Origin: G965207335 sp965207335
Lineage (GTDB): Bacteria > Pseudomonadota > Gammaproteobacteria > PS1 > Pseudothioglobaceae
Length of the DNA stretch: 64,000 nt
NCBI GenBank assembly: GCA_965207335.1
Contig: OZ242267.1
Coordinates: 620,001-684,000, forward strand
Reading direction: 5' to 3'
The translations under genes were made by a program, and so were the position numbers. Below the pieces are notes generated by a model. That model saw nothing but the letters and a program-made list of their open reading frames with translations, did not search any database and was not told where the DNA came from. Shown piece by piece: positions 7,746-16,364 of the stretch; the first letter of the stretch is position 1, and the number at the start of each line of letters is the position of its first letter.

Positions 7746-9122
7746 ATGGATTATTTACCAATTTTTGTTAATATTAATCAGCAAAATTGCCTAGTTGTTG
7801 GCGGTGGTAGCATTGCTCTTAGGAAAATTAATCTATTATTATCAGCTAAGGCAAATATAACTTGTATATCTATCAAAATATCAGATGAAATAAAAAAAAT
7901 AAATGGTATTAACATTATCCAAAGAAAGTTTCAGGACTTTGATATTTACAATAGATATTTAGTAGTATCGGCAACAAACGATAAAAAACTTAACGAAAAT
8001 GTAGCAAAACTTGCTAAGAATAATAATATCTTAGTAAATGTAGTTGATAATCCTAAACTTTGCTCATTTATTATGCCTGCTATTATTGATAGACACCCTA
8101 TTATTATAGCTGTTAGCTCTATGGGATTATCCCCTGTTCTATCAAGGCTTTTAAGAGCTAAAATAGAAAGCACAATTCCAGCTAGCTATGGCAGGCTAGC
8201 TAGCATTGCATCTGAGTTTAGAGAGGCAGTAAAAAATAAATTTAGCGACATTAAACAACGCCGAAGTTTCTGGCATAGTATTTTGTCTGGGGTGGTGGCA
8301 GAGTATGTTTTTTCTAATCAAGACGATAAGGCAAGAAAAACAATAGCCAGTAAATTAGCATCTAATTATGATAAACACAATGAAACTGGCGAAGTTTACT
8401 TGGTAGGTGGCGGTCCTGGAGATCCTGATTTATTAACATTTAAAGCCCTAAGAATGATGCAACAAGCAGATGTTGTTTTATACGATAGACTAGTATCAGA
8501 TGGAGTACTTAATTTATTAAGAAAGGATGTTGAAAAAATTTATGTAGGCAAAGAAAGAGACAAACATGTCGTACACCAACTTGATATTAATAAATTATTA
8601 ATAAACTTAGCAAAACAAGGTAAAAAAGTTTGTAGATTAAAAGGCGGAGACCCATTTATTTTTGGTAGAGGTGGGGAAGAAATAGAAGAATTAGCAGAAA
8701 ATAATATTCCGTTTCAAGTAGTCCCTGGTATTACCGCCGCTTCTGGTTGTGCATCTTATTCTGGTATACCATTAACTCATAGGGATTATTCTCAATCTTG
8801 TCGTTTTATAACTGGCAATTTAAAAGACGGTACTATGAACTTACCTTGGCATGAGTTAGTAGTTGAAAATCAAACACTTATTGTTTATATGGGATTAAGT
8901 GGGGCAAAATATTTAGCAAGTAAATTAATAGAGCATAATATGCGTGGCAATATAGCTGTAGCTTTAATAGAAAAAGGCACAACAAAAGAGCAAAAAGTAT
9001 ATACTACAACTTTAAATGAGTTATCTAATTTGGTGGACAAACAAACAATACATGCCCCTACTATAATTATTATTGGTGATGTTGTTAAACTAAGAGATAA
9101 ATTAAATTGGTATAACAACTAA
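7746..9122 (+). CDS. cysG: Siroheme synthase CysG (methyltransferase, dehydrogenase, ferrochelatase)
   Basis: Makes siroheme from uroporphyrinogen III. The start is the ATG at 7746; the open frame reaches back through the tRNA-Leu but that part is not coding. The 458 residues match E. coli CysG. The N-terminal half is the precorrin-2 dehydrogenase/ferrochelatase with the NAD loop VVGGGSIALRK. The C-terminal half is the SAM uroporphyrinogen methyltransferase starting at about 212 (VYLVGGGPGDPDLLTFKA), with RLKGGDPFIFGRGGEE and VVPGITAA. Siroheme serves sulfite or nitrite reductases, so the cell probably carries one of these. Confidence 0.96.
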   Translation: MDYLPIFVNINQQNCLVVGGGSIALRKINLLLSAKANITCISIKISDEIKKINGINIIQRKFQDFDIYNRYLVVSATNDKKLNENVAKLAKNNNILVNVVDNPKLCSFIMPAIIDRHPIIIAVSSMGLSPVLSRLLRAKIESTIPASYGRLASIASEFREAVKNKFSDIKQRRSFWHSILSGVVAEYVFSNQDDKARKTIASKLASNYDKHNETGEVYLVGGGPGDPDLLTFKALRMMQQADVVLYDRLVSDGVLNLLRKDVEKIYVGKERDKHVVHQLDINKLLINLAKQGKKVCRLKGGDPFIFGRGGEEIEELAENNIPFQVVPGITAASGCASYSGIPLTHRDYSQSCRFITGNLKDGTMNLPWHELVVENQTLIVYMGLSGAKYLASKLIEHNMRGNIAVALIEKGTTKEQKVYTTTLNELSNLVDKQTIHAPTIIIIGDVVKLRDKLNWYNN

Positions 9123-9136
9123 GATACCTAACTTAA

Positions 9137-9985
9137 ATGCTTATATTACATAACTGTAATGTTAAATTAACCCAAGAAATAGCAAGTAGTTTAAATACTA
9201 ACTACCAAATATATAGTAAATTTAGTTGCTTAGATATTGATAATTTACTATCATTACAAAAACAACAATTAGTATCAATAAGGATAAAATACCAAGTTGA
9301 TATTAACATATATCCTAAGCATTTTAATTTTAACAAAGCCAGTGTTTTAGTAAGTGATATGGACTCAACTATTATTAATATTGAGTGCATAGACGAGCTA
9401 GCAAAAATAGCTGGTGTTGGTGATGAAGTAGCAAAAATAACAGCAAGTGCCATGCATGGCGAGCTAGATTTTAAGGCTTCATTAATAAAGAGATTGTCCT
9501 TATTATCTGGTTTAAATTACTTAGAATTAATTAGTGTTTATAATAATTCTTTAAAATTTAATTCTGGTGCTAAAGAATTAATGCAATTTTTAGTAAGTAA
9601 TAATATTCGTAGTGCTTTAGTATCTGGTGGATTTAATTTTTTTGCATCTAGGGTAGCAAAAAAGCTTGGTATGGATGATTTTTTAGCCAACGAATTAGAG
9701 GTAACCAACAATAAACTAACAGGAAAAGTATTAGGCAGCATTATAGATGGTAATAAAAAAGCTTTATTTGTTGATTATTTAGTTAAAAAATATAATACTA
9801 AACACAACTTAATTATCACCCTAGGTGATGGTAGTAATGATTTATTGATGATGCAAAAATCAGGGCTTAGTGTTGCTTATAATGCCAAAGAAATATTGCA
9901 AAATTATGCAGATATTATTATTAATTATGGTGGTCTAGATATTCTTATAGATTTTTTTAAAGCATCTAAATATGCTCATTATTAA
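9137..9985 (+). CDS. serB: Phosphoserine phosphatase SerB
   Basis: HAD-superfamily phosphatase that releases serine from phosphoserine. The nucleophile motif DMDST sits at 74-78, followed by IECIDELA. Motif II is VSGGFNFF and motif IV is GDGSNDLLMM. At 282 residues it has the short N-terminal ACT-like extension common in proteobacteria. It follows cysG by 14 nt and is convergent with nuoL. It complements serC and serA at 43310-45555. Confidence 0.94.
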   Translation: MLILHNCNVKLTQEIASSLNTNYQIYSKFSCLDIDNLLSLQKQQLVSIRIKYQVDINIYPKHFNFNKASVLVSDMDSTIINIECIDELAKIAGVGDEVAKITASAMHGELDFKASLIKRLSLLSGLNYLELISVYNNSLKFNSGAKELMQFLVSNNIRSALVSGGFNFFASRVAKKLGMDDFLANELEVTNNKLTGKVLGSIIDGNKKALFVDYLVKKYNTKHNLIITLGDGSNDLLMMQKSGLSVAYNAKEILQNYADIIINYGGLDILIDFFKASKYAHY

Positions 9986-10016
9986 CAAGCCAGAGACTAT
10001 TCTTATGTTATTTATA

Positions 10017-11987
10017 TTAAATAATATCTGCGGTAAAAAATAACAACCATAATAAAATAAGTAATAATGATATTATCATAAAAAAAGCATAATGATAAAG
10101 GTATCCTGTTTGTGTTAAACGGATTATATTAGACAACTTAATTATTACTGTTGTACTACCGTTTACTATCAAATTATCAATTATTTTACTATCGGATATT
10201 TTAAATAGTATATTGCCTATTTTTATACTGCCTTGAACAAATATTATCTCATTGAATTTATCAAAACCATATTTGTTTATCAAAATATAGTAAATAATAG
10301 CTAATTTTTGCTTAAATATGCCTGCTAAGTTTGGTTTTTTAACATACAATAGCCAAGCACAAAAAACCCCTGACAACATCATCCAAAAAGTAATAGTCTG
10401 GATGCTGTGTATGGCTAATGAAAGAGCTGTACTAAAATGTTGTGCCAGCGATGCCATAGCATTATGACTTGCAAGTACTGTTATACTATCTGCAAGTATA
10501 GCTGGTGTATATGTACTCCCAAATAAAAGACCAGCAACACTATAATAACCAATAACAGCAGAAGGGATAGCTAGTAATATCAGAGGAATAGTTACAACTA
10601 AGGGTGATTCTTTTATTTTGGTATATGTACTTTTATTCATTCTAGGGCTAGTATGAAAAACTAAAAACAACATTCTAAAAGTATAAAGTGCAGTAACAAA
10701 AACTCCTAATACTACTGCTACATAGACCCAACTTGCAAAAGGTAGCGATGAAAATGATACCGCCTCAATAATAAGGTCTTTAGAATAAAAACCAGCAAAG
10801 CCGGGAAAACCTATTAGTGCTAAAGAGCCAATAATAAAAGTAGCATAAGTGATGGGCATTTTTTTATATAAACCACCCATAGCACGAATATCTTGCTCGT
10901 GATGCATTGCCATAATTACCGAGCCTGCACCCAAAAATAATAATGCCTTAAAAAAAGCATGTGTCATTAGATGAAATATAGCCACAGAATAAGCACTAAC
11001 ACCAAGTGCCACGGTCATATAACCTAATTGTGATAAGGTAGAATAAGCAATAATGCGTTTAATATCATTTTGAACAATGCCCAGTAACCCCATAAATAAA
11101 GCACCAATAGCACCTACAACCATAACAACCGTAAGTGCAGTATCACTTAACTCAAACAATGGCGACATTCTTGCTACCATAAAAATACCAGCTGTTACCA
11201 TAGTTGCAGCATGAATAAGTGCGGATATAGGCGTAGGACCTTCCATGGACTCAGGTAGCCAAACATGAAGAGGTACTTGTGCTGACTTAGCCATTGCCCC
11301 TACAAAAAGTAGCAAACAAATAACACTAATAACATCAAAGCCAAAAAACATAGTTTGCCCATTAATTTGCACACTAGAAGCAAACACATCAGCATAATCT
11401 AGACTAGCAAAATAACTAAACAATAATGCTATGCCAAGTAAAAAACCAAAATCACCAACACGATTAACTATAAATGCTTTTAAATTAGCACTAACGGCTG
11501 ATGGCTTATCAAACCAAAAGCCAATAAGTAAATAAGATACTAATCCTACCGCCTCCCAGCCAAAAAATAACTGCATAAAATTATTTGCCATAACCAACAT
11601 AAACATAGCAAAAGTAAATAAAGAAATATAGCTAAAAAACCTTATATAGCCTTTATCTTCTGCCATATATCCTATGGTATAAATATGTACCATTAATGAT
11701 ACAAAAGACACCACAACTAACATTAAAGCTGTTAGATTATCTATTAAAAAACCAATGCTAAAATTAATATCTCCAATACCTAGCCAAGTATAAATATTTT
11801 CATTAAAACTAGCATTATCTAATATTACATGATAATTAAAGACATAAAGTGCTAGTACTGTTGATATAAAAACCCCTAAAATAGCAATAGAATGCGCTGC
11901 AGTTTTCCCTAAGTAATAGCCAAAAATACCAACAATGATAGAACTAATAAGTGGCGCTAAGGCTAATGTTAAATATATATTTTCCAT
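10017..11987 (-). CDS. nuoL: NADH-quinone oxidoreductase subunit L
   Basis: Large antiporter-like membrane subunit of complex I. The 656-residue protein has about 15 membrane helices, with the family blocks FFGWEAVGLVSYLLIGFW, LHVWLPESMEGPTPISALIHAATMVTAG and QNDIKRIIAYSTLSQLGYM, carrying the Lys, Glu and His residues of the proton path. It is the last nuo gene here; nuoM and nuoN, which usually follow, are absent and the next gene (serB) is on the other strand. It is separated from nuoK by a restriction-modification pair. Confidence 0.97.
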   Translation of the reverse strand: MENIYLTLALAPLISSIIVGIFGYYLGKTAAHSIAILGVFISTVLALYVFNYHVILDNASFNENIYTWLGIGDINFSIGFLIDNLTALMLVVVSFVSLMVHIYTIGYMAEDKGYIRFFSYISLFTFAMFMLVMANNFMQLFFGWEAVGLVSYLLIGFWFDKPSAVSANLKAFIVNRVGDFGFLLGIALLFSYFASLDYADVFASSVQINGQTMFFGFDVISVICLLLFVGAMAKSAQVPLHVWLPESMEGPTPISALIHAATMVTAGIFMVARMSPLFELSDTALTVVMVVGAIGALFMGLLGIVQNDIKRIIAYSTLSQLGYMTVALGVSAYSVAIFHLMTHAFFKALLFLGAGSVIMAMHHEQDIRAMGGLYKKMPITYATFIIGSLALIGFPGFAGFYSKDLIIEAVSFSSLPFASWVYVAVVLGVFVTALYTFRMLFLVFHTSPRMNKSTYTKIKESPLVVTIPLILLAIPSAVIGYYSVAGLLFGSTYTPAILADSITVLASHNAMASLAQHFSTALSLAIHSIQTITFWMMLSGVFCAWLLYVKKPNLAGIFKQKLAIIYYILINKYGFDKFNEIIFVQGSIKIGNILFKISDSKIIDNLIVNGSTTVIIKLSNIIRLTQTGYLYHYAFFMIISLLLILLWLLFFTADII

Positions 11988-11995
11988 AATAAAAA

Positions 11996-13078
11996 CTAAT
12001 TTAAACTATCTATAATTTGCTTGGCAATAACTCTGGCAAAAATAGGTGGTACAGCATTACCAATTTGTAAATTTTTAGATGTTTTACTGCCATAAAATTT
12101 ATAATCATCAGCAAAACCTTGCAATCTAGCACCCTCTCTAGTGCTTAATGCTCTATTTTCAAATGGATGTACACACCTTGATGATGATGGAGTACCAAAG
12201 TTTCTAGTAATAGTAGGTGAGGGATCTTCTGGTAACAATCTTGCGTAAGTATTACTAAAATATTTTTTTGGCTTTAGTCTTTGTGGCAAGTCATTAACAC
12301 AACCACCTTGAGGTATAAGAGATAGTATTTCTTGCATTTTTATACCGTAATTTGCCGTATTATGCTCTGTTAAAATTGTTGTATTTTTTCTTAATGTTCT
12401 TTGATAATAATTTTTAGGGTTGTTTAAATATATACTAGATTTTTTGTATTTAACAATTTTAGGTAAGTCTGATATAGCATCCATTAGTGTAAGTTTTTTA
12501 CTATAAGAAAATAAAGTATTATTTTGGTGAGTTGGCACTGGTAGTTTAATGGAATTTAAAGATTTTTTCCACCCTAAAATAATTGTTCTCAACCTTTTTT
12601 GTGGTAAACCAAAATCAGATGTATCTAAAATATTAGCACTAGTACAAAATCCTAATTTACTTAACTCAAATAGTAAAGTACTATACGCTTTTCCATTATA
12701 CATATTTTTAAATCCTGCAACATTTTCAAATAATATATATTGTGGATCAATTTCTTTTATAGCCCTTAAAAACTCATAAAATAAACTATTTCTAACATCT
12801 TGTTTATTTTTAAAACCAACCGTGCTAAAGCCCTGACAAGGAGGACCTCCTGCTAACAAAGCTATTTTGCTAATATTTAGGCATTGTAATTCTTTTTTAA
12901 AATTTATATCGTAAATATTTTTGTTTAGCATCTTAGTATTAGGATGATTTTTGCTATAAGTTTTTGCAAAATTTTTATCTATTTCATTCGCTAAAACAAC
13001 ATTAAAACCAGCTTGTTTTAAACCAACACTCAAACCGCCAGCACCTGAGAAAATATCAATAGCATATAAATCATTCAT
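11996..13078 (-). CDS. C5-cytosine DNA methyltransferase (type II R-M)
   Basis: A 360-residue m5C methyltransferase. SAM motif DIFSGAGGLSVGL is at about 8-20, the catalytic motif GGPPCQGF has Cys81, motif VI is ENVAG at 118-122, and the C-terminal RLQGF and QIGNAVPP motifs are present. The target recognition region includes YARLLPEDPSPTITRNFGTP. It overlaps the endonuclease gene upstream by 4 bp. It lies between nuoK and nuoL on the nuo strand and ends 8 nt before nuoL. The recognition site cannot be read from the sequence. Confidence 0.95.
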   Translation of the reverse strand: MNDLYAIDIFSGAGGLSVGLKQAGFNVVLANEIDKNFAKTYSKNHPNTKMLNKNIYDINFKKELQCLNISKIALLAGGPPCQGFSTVGFKNKQDVRNSLFYEFLRAIKEIDPQYILFENVAGFKNMYNGKAYSTLLFELSKLGFCTSANILDTSDFGLPQKRLRTIILGWKKSLNSIKLPVPTHQNNTLFSYSKKLTLMDAISDLPKIVKYKKSSIYLNNPKNYYQRTLRKNTTILTEHNTANYGIKMQEILSLIPQGGCVNDLPQRLKPKKYFSNTYARLLPEDPSPTITRNFGTPSSSRCVHPFENRALSTREGARLQGFADDYKFYGSKTSKNLQIGNAVPPIFARVIAKQIIDSLN

Positions 13079-13856
13079 AATGATAAATCCAGTTCATCCA
13101 ATAAGGGAATTTTATCTAATAAACGCCACTTAAAATAATTTTGCTCAATAGTAAAAACACTTTGTCCTTCCATTTGTTGTCTAGTAACAAAATTAACATC
13201 ATTATTACTGATATTATCTAATTGTACAAAAGCAACCTGACCATTAAAAACATCAATATGAATACAAATTGTTTTAATATTTTGCTCTATAAATAACCTT
13301 TGTGCCTCTCTAACCTTGTGTTCTTTTATATCATTAACACCTTGAAACCCAGATTGTACCTCAATACGAATACTTTTATCATTTTTACTAATTTCTAAAT
13401 CAGCTGTTGCAGTTCTTTTAAAAGTCTCAATATTGCTTAAATCATCATCACCAATTTTGGTAATAGATTTTATATTTATATTAAAAATATCAGAAAATAC
13501 TGGGGTAAAAAATTCTACTATAACAAAACCCCTAAGCCACGAAAAAAGCACCTGTTCTGGCATTCTACCTTGGTTATTAAGTTTTGGTAATAATCCATTA
13601 TTTTTCATAATTTTATAAGGTTTATGCACAAAATTATCTATAAATTTATCAATGTCTTTTTGTCTATAATCTAATTGTAAAATTAAGTTAATCTTGTGTA
13701 ATATTTCTATAAGACGAGTATTTAATTGCTTAATATAATCATAGTCAATATTTTTTTAATATCTTTTGCCGATAAAAAATATTTAGTATTTTCTTGACTA
13801 CTAAAACCAAGTTCTAGGCGGTATTTTGTAAAATATTTTGCTGGGTTAATAATCAC
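13075..13856 (-). pseudogene. Type II restriction endonuclease, frameshifted in a 7-base homopolymer
   Basis: The open part (13075-13629, about 184 codons from a GTG) overlaps the methylase start by 4 bp and holds a PD-(D/E)XK-like core, TADLEIS followed by RIEVQSGFQG. Reading further upstream, the same frame extends to the T7 run at 13751-13757. There a one-base shift joins it to a frame starting GTG at 13856 (VIINPAKYFTKYRLELGFSS). This start lies 4 nt after the nuoK stop. The joined protein would be about 260 residues. It is a natural partner of the methylase. Either inactive, phase variable through the homopolymer, or a sequencing error. Confidence 0.75.
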
Positions 13857-13859
13857 AAT

Positions 13860-14174
13860 CTAGCCTTTTAAACTACTAGTAAGGTCAATATTAATTGAGC
13901 CTTTGCTCTCTTTATTACGAAACATTAACATCAATATTGCTAAACCTATAACAACCTCAGCTGCTGCTACTGTTAGAATAAAAAACACAAATATCTGCCC
14001 TGTGGCATTAGCTAGATAATGTGAAAAAGCGATAAAATTAGTATTAACAGCAAGTAGTATAAGTTCTACACACATAAGTAACATAATTATGTTTGTTCTA
14101 TTTATAAATATGCCTGCCAAACCAATACAAAAAATAGTGGCACTTAGTATTAAATAACTTGATAAACTAATCAT
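13860..14174 (-). CDS. nuoK: NADH-quinone oxidoreductase subunit K
   Basis: A 104-residue complex I membrane subunit with three helices. The conserved GLAGIFINRTNIIMLLMCVELILLAVN segment carries the membrane Glu residue, and AAAEVVIGLAILM the second one. Its start overlaps the nuoJ end by 8 bp. The restriction gene downstream starts 4 nt after its TAG stop. Confidence 0.96.
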   Translation of the reverse strand: MISLSSYLILSATIFCIGLAGIFINRTNIIMLLMCVELILLAVNTNFIAFSHYLANATGQIFVFFILTVAAAEVVIGLAILMLMFRNKESKGSINIDLTSSLKG

Positions 14175-14766
14175 TTTGCACCCAATCTTTATTTTTTATT
14201 ATTCGTAATCTGTCTTTTGAACTCGTCGCTATTTGAGCATCAATATTTTGTACTAAACGCCTACTTTTACCTCTATGGACTAAGGTAACAGCAGAAATAA
14301 TAGCTATTAATAATAATACTGCAGCTAATTCAAAAGGATAAACATACACGGTATAAAGTAGATAAGCTAACTCGCTAATATTACTATAATCTGCTGATTT
14401 TAACAAAGGACTAGATAATTCAAATTGATCCCCTATTACAATTAAAACTATCTCAGTTACAACAACAATAGCAACCATAATACCTAAGGGTAAATAAGTG
14501 GTAAATTTTGCTTTTTTTTCTGATTCATCAATATCTAACATCATTACCACAAATAAAAATAACACCATAATAGCACCAACATATACCAGTATTAAAGTCA
14601 TTGCTAAAAACTCAGCCTCTAATAATATCCACAAGCAAGCAGCACTAAAAAATGCCAGTGTTAAAAATAACACAGAGTGCATAATATTTCTAGCTATAAT
14701 CATAGCAAAAGATGCTATTACAAGCCAAGCTGAAATCCAAATAAATAATAACTCTTCAAATATCAT
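14167..14766 (-). CDS. nuoJ: NADH-quinone oxidoreductase subunit J
   Basis: A complex I membrane subunit of 199 residues with five helices and the characteristic LEAEFLAMTLILVYVGAIMVLFLFVVMML block containing the pi-bulge region. I choose the ATG at 14766 (MIFEELLFIW); a start five codons upstream is possible. The start overlaps the end of the DUF3565 gene by about 11 bp. In ordinary operons nuoJ follows nuoI directly; here about 1.06 kb of other genes lies between. Confidence 0.95.
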   Translation of the reverse strand: MIFEELLFIWISAWLVIASFAMIIARNIMHSVLFLTLAFFSAACLWILLEAEFLAMTLILVYVGAIMVLFLFVVMMLDIDESEKKAKFTTYLPLGIMVAIVVVTEIVLIVIGDQFELSSPLLKSADYSNISELAYLLYTVYVYPFELAAVLLLIAIISAVTLVHRGKSRRLVQNIDAQIATSSKDRLRIIKNKDWVQND

Positions 14767-14956
14767 TTTTATCCTTATCACAAATAAGACAGTTTAACTC
14801 AACGCCTATATTTTTATCCCTAGTTAATTTATTCATTACCCATATTCTATTTTGCCATGGCGGATTATGCCTTGTATGTTGGGTATGTCCACAACTTAAA
14901 TCCGCCACCCAATCACTAAACTCATCTTTATGAAATCCTGTAATTTTTTTTAACAT
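14756..14956 (-). CDS. DUF3565 small cysteine-containing protein
   Basis: A 66-residue protein (start at the ATG at 14956) that begins MLKKITGFHKDEFSDWVADL and has SCGHTQHTRHNPPW then CLICDK at the end, a His/Cys pattern that suggests metal binding. This matches the DUF3565 family. An upstream in-frame ATG at 14980 lies inside the end of the small repeat element and would add eight residues. Function is unknown. It is translationally linked to nuoJ. Confidence 0.75.
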   Translation of the reverse strand: MLKKITGFHKDEFSDWVADLSCGHTQHTRHNPPWQNRIWVMNKLTRDKNIGVELNCLICDKDKNDI

Positions 14957-14967
14957 ACTAATTTTAG

Positions 14968-15073
14968 AAGATCTTTGCATAAATAGGGATGATTAACAGA
15001 ATTCTTATTTTTGCTTAATTAAGTGAGTGGAAAGCAGGGTTCTGATGATTATTCATGTTTATGCAGAGGTCTC
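14968..15073 (+). mobile_element. Small inverted-repeat element (MITE-like), short form, 106 bp
   Basis: Left end aagatctttgcataaata and right end tttatgcagaggtctc are inverted repeats of the GAGACCTTTGCATAAATA family. The interior has gtgagtggaaagc and ggttctgatgattattcatg shared with the copies at 17439, 34169 and 56661. It is flanked by a 5-bp direct repeat TTTAG (14963-14967 and 15074-15078), which supports transposition. No coding capacity. Confidence 0.8.
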
Positions 15074-15100
15074 TTTAGTTATTTAGTTTATTAAAATCTT

Positions 15101-15553
15101 TCATAAATTTGTTATTTTATTAGCAATATATTGCTTAGTTTTATCAATGCTAGCTAATAATTTTGGGGTATATAATATAGTAGAGTTAAATATATTAGTA
15201 ATAAAATTACCTTCATAATCATGGGCTACGTTATTTCTTAAATCCCTAAGTTTAATTAAATCATCGGCATTAGTAACAAACCCTAGTTTTTCGCAAATAT
15301 TTACTTTATCAATAAAACCATCACTATTTTCCCGTAAAATTAGTACAATATTAGTTAAAATTTTTTGAGTATAAATATCACTTGCACGAGCTAGGCGAAT
15401 AGTTAGTGCATCAACTAATTTATCTTGTTGACTATTAAAAGGTTCCTTAAAATTTTTACATTCATCATAAGATTCAAGTAGTCTATTTACGGCTTTATCT
15501 AAATTAGATAATTCTTGTTGCAAATTAATTTTTAGTTTTTCTTCGTTAATCAT
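15101..15553 (-). CDS. HEPN-domain protein (HepT-like toxin candidate)
   Basis: A 150-residue all-helical protein of the HEPN/DUF86-like class. The RxxxxH ribonuclease signature is visible as RDLRNNVAHDYE at about 123-134. Its start overlaps the nucleotidyltransferase stop by 4 bp (ATGA). HEPN proteins paired with minimal nucleotidyltransferases form HepT/MntA-type toxin-antitoxin systems in which the NTase modifies and silences the HEPN RNase. That role here is inferred from pairing and motif. Confidence 0.82.
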   Translation of the reverse strand: MINEEKLKINLQQELSNLDKAVNRLLESYDECKNFKEPFNSQQDKLVDALTIRLARASDIYTQKILTNIVLILRENSDGFIDKVNICEKLGFVTNADDLIKLRDLRNNVAHDYEGNFITNIFNSTILYTPKLLASIDKTKQYIANKITNL

Positions 15554-15831
15554 AACTCAATAGCACTGTCCATAACCAAATCTTTAAATGAATTTTTCTC
15601 ATTAAATGTCCAGTTTTTTAAGTCTAATTTTTGCCAGCCAAATTGTTTCATAAAGTTAATGCTAATTTTATCTAATTGTTGAATAGTATATTTTTCGCTA
15701 GATAAAATACAAATATCAATATCTCCACCTAATTTTTTATCATCTGTTCTTGAGCCAAATAAATATAATTTGTCACTATTGTTTAATAATGAATTTTTAA
15801 AATATTTAATTGTTTCTTTTGATATTCTCAT
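15550..15831 (-). CDS. Minimal nucleotidyltransferase (MntA-like antitoxin candidate)
   Basis: A 93-residue MNT-type nucleotidyltransferase with LFGSRTDDKKLGGDIDICIL at about 24-43, which contains the GSR and DxD motifs. It precedes a HEPN gene with a 4-bp overlap. Its ATG overlaps the nuoI stop (ATGA at 15828-15831), so its translation is coupled to nuoI. Probable antitoxin of a HEPN/MNT pair. It is about the shortest length seen for the family. Confidence 0.85.
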   Translation of the reverse strand: MRISKETIKYFKNSLLNNSDKLYLFGSRTDDKKLGGDIDICILSSEKYTIQQLDKISINFMKQFGWQKLDLKNWTFNEKNSFKDLVMDSAIEL

Positions 15832-16319
15832 ATATATTTTGCATCTTCCGCTTTGGATATTTTTAGTTGCTTATAATGTTTATCGCCTATTTCAAGTAAT
15901 CTTTCTTTATTTATAATACTGCCTTCTCTACTATCAAAAGCATAATCAAAAATTTGAGTTTCTACAATGGCATCAACAGGACAAGCCTCTTCACAAAAGC
16001 CACAATAAATACACTTAAATAAATCAATATCATATAAAGTAGTTCGCCTAGTTCCATCATCTCTTTGCTCAGATTCAATAGTAATAGCATTAGCAGGACA
16101 AACTGCCTCACATAATTTACAAGCAATACATCGCTCCTCTCCACTGTCATAACGCATTAAGGCATGTAAACCCCTAAATCTTGGCGATATAGGTGTTCTT
16201 TCTTCTGGAAATTGAACGGTAATTTTTTTATCAAATAATAAACCATAAGTTATTCTTAAACCGCCTCTTAATTCTTTTAGGGTAAAAGTTTTGTATATTT
16301 TTTTTAATGTTTTAAGCAT
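15828..16319 (-). CDS. nuoI: NADH-quinone oxidoreductase subunit I
   Basis: A 163-residue ferredoxin-like subunit of the complex I peripheral arm. Two [4Fe-4S] motifs are clear, CIACKLCEAVCP and CIYCGFCEEACP, giving clusters N6a and N6b. Follows nuoH by 45 bp. The stop codon is shared with the start of the nucleotidyltransferase gene. Confidence 0.97.
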   Translation of the reverse strand: MLKTLKKIYKTFTLKELRGGLRITYGLLFDKKITVQFPEERTPISPRFRGLHALMRYDSGEERCIACKLCEAVCPANAITIESEQRDDGTRRTTLYDIDLFKCIYCGFCEEACPVDAIVETQIFDYAFDSREGSIINKERLLEIGDKHYKQLKISKAEDAKYI

Positions 16320-16364
16320 AATATTTTTTAATAATTATAAAATAAAGTAAAATATTGCCTATAT

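Noticed and set aside
12549..12779. Plus-strand frame over the m5C methylase
   Set aside because: Antisense shadow of a gene with clear catalytic motifs.
13860..14174. nuoK as a pseudogene because of the R-M insertion behind it
   Set aside because: The frame is full length with both membrane Glu motifs and a normal stop.
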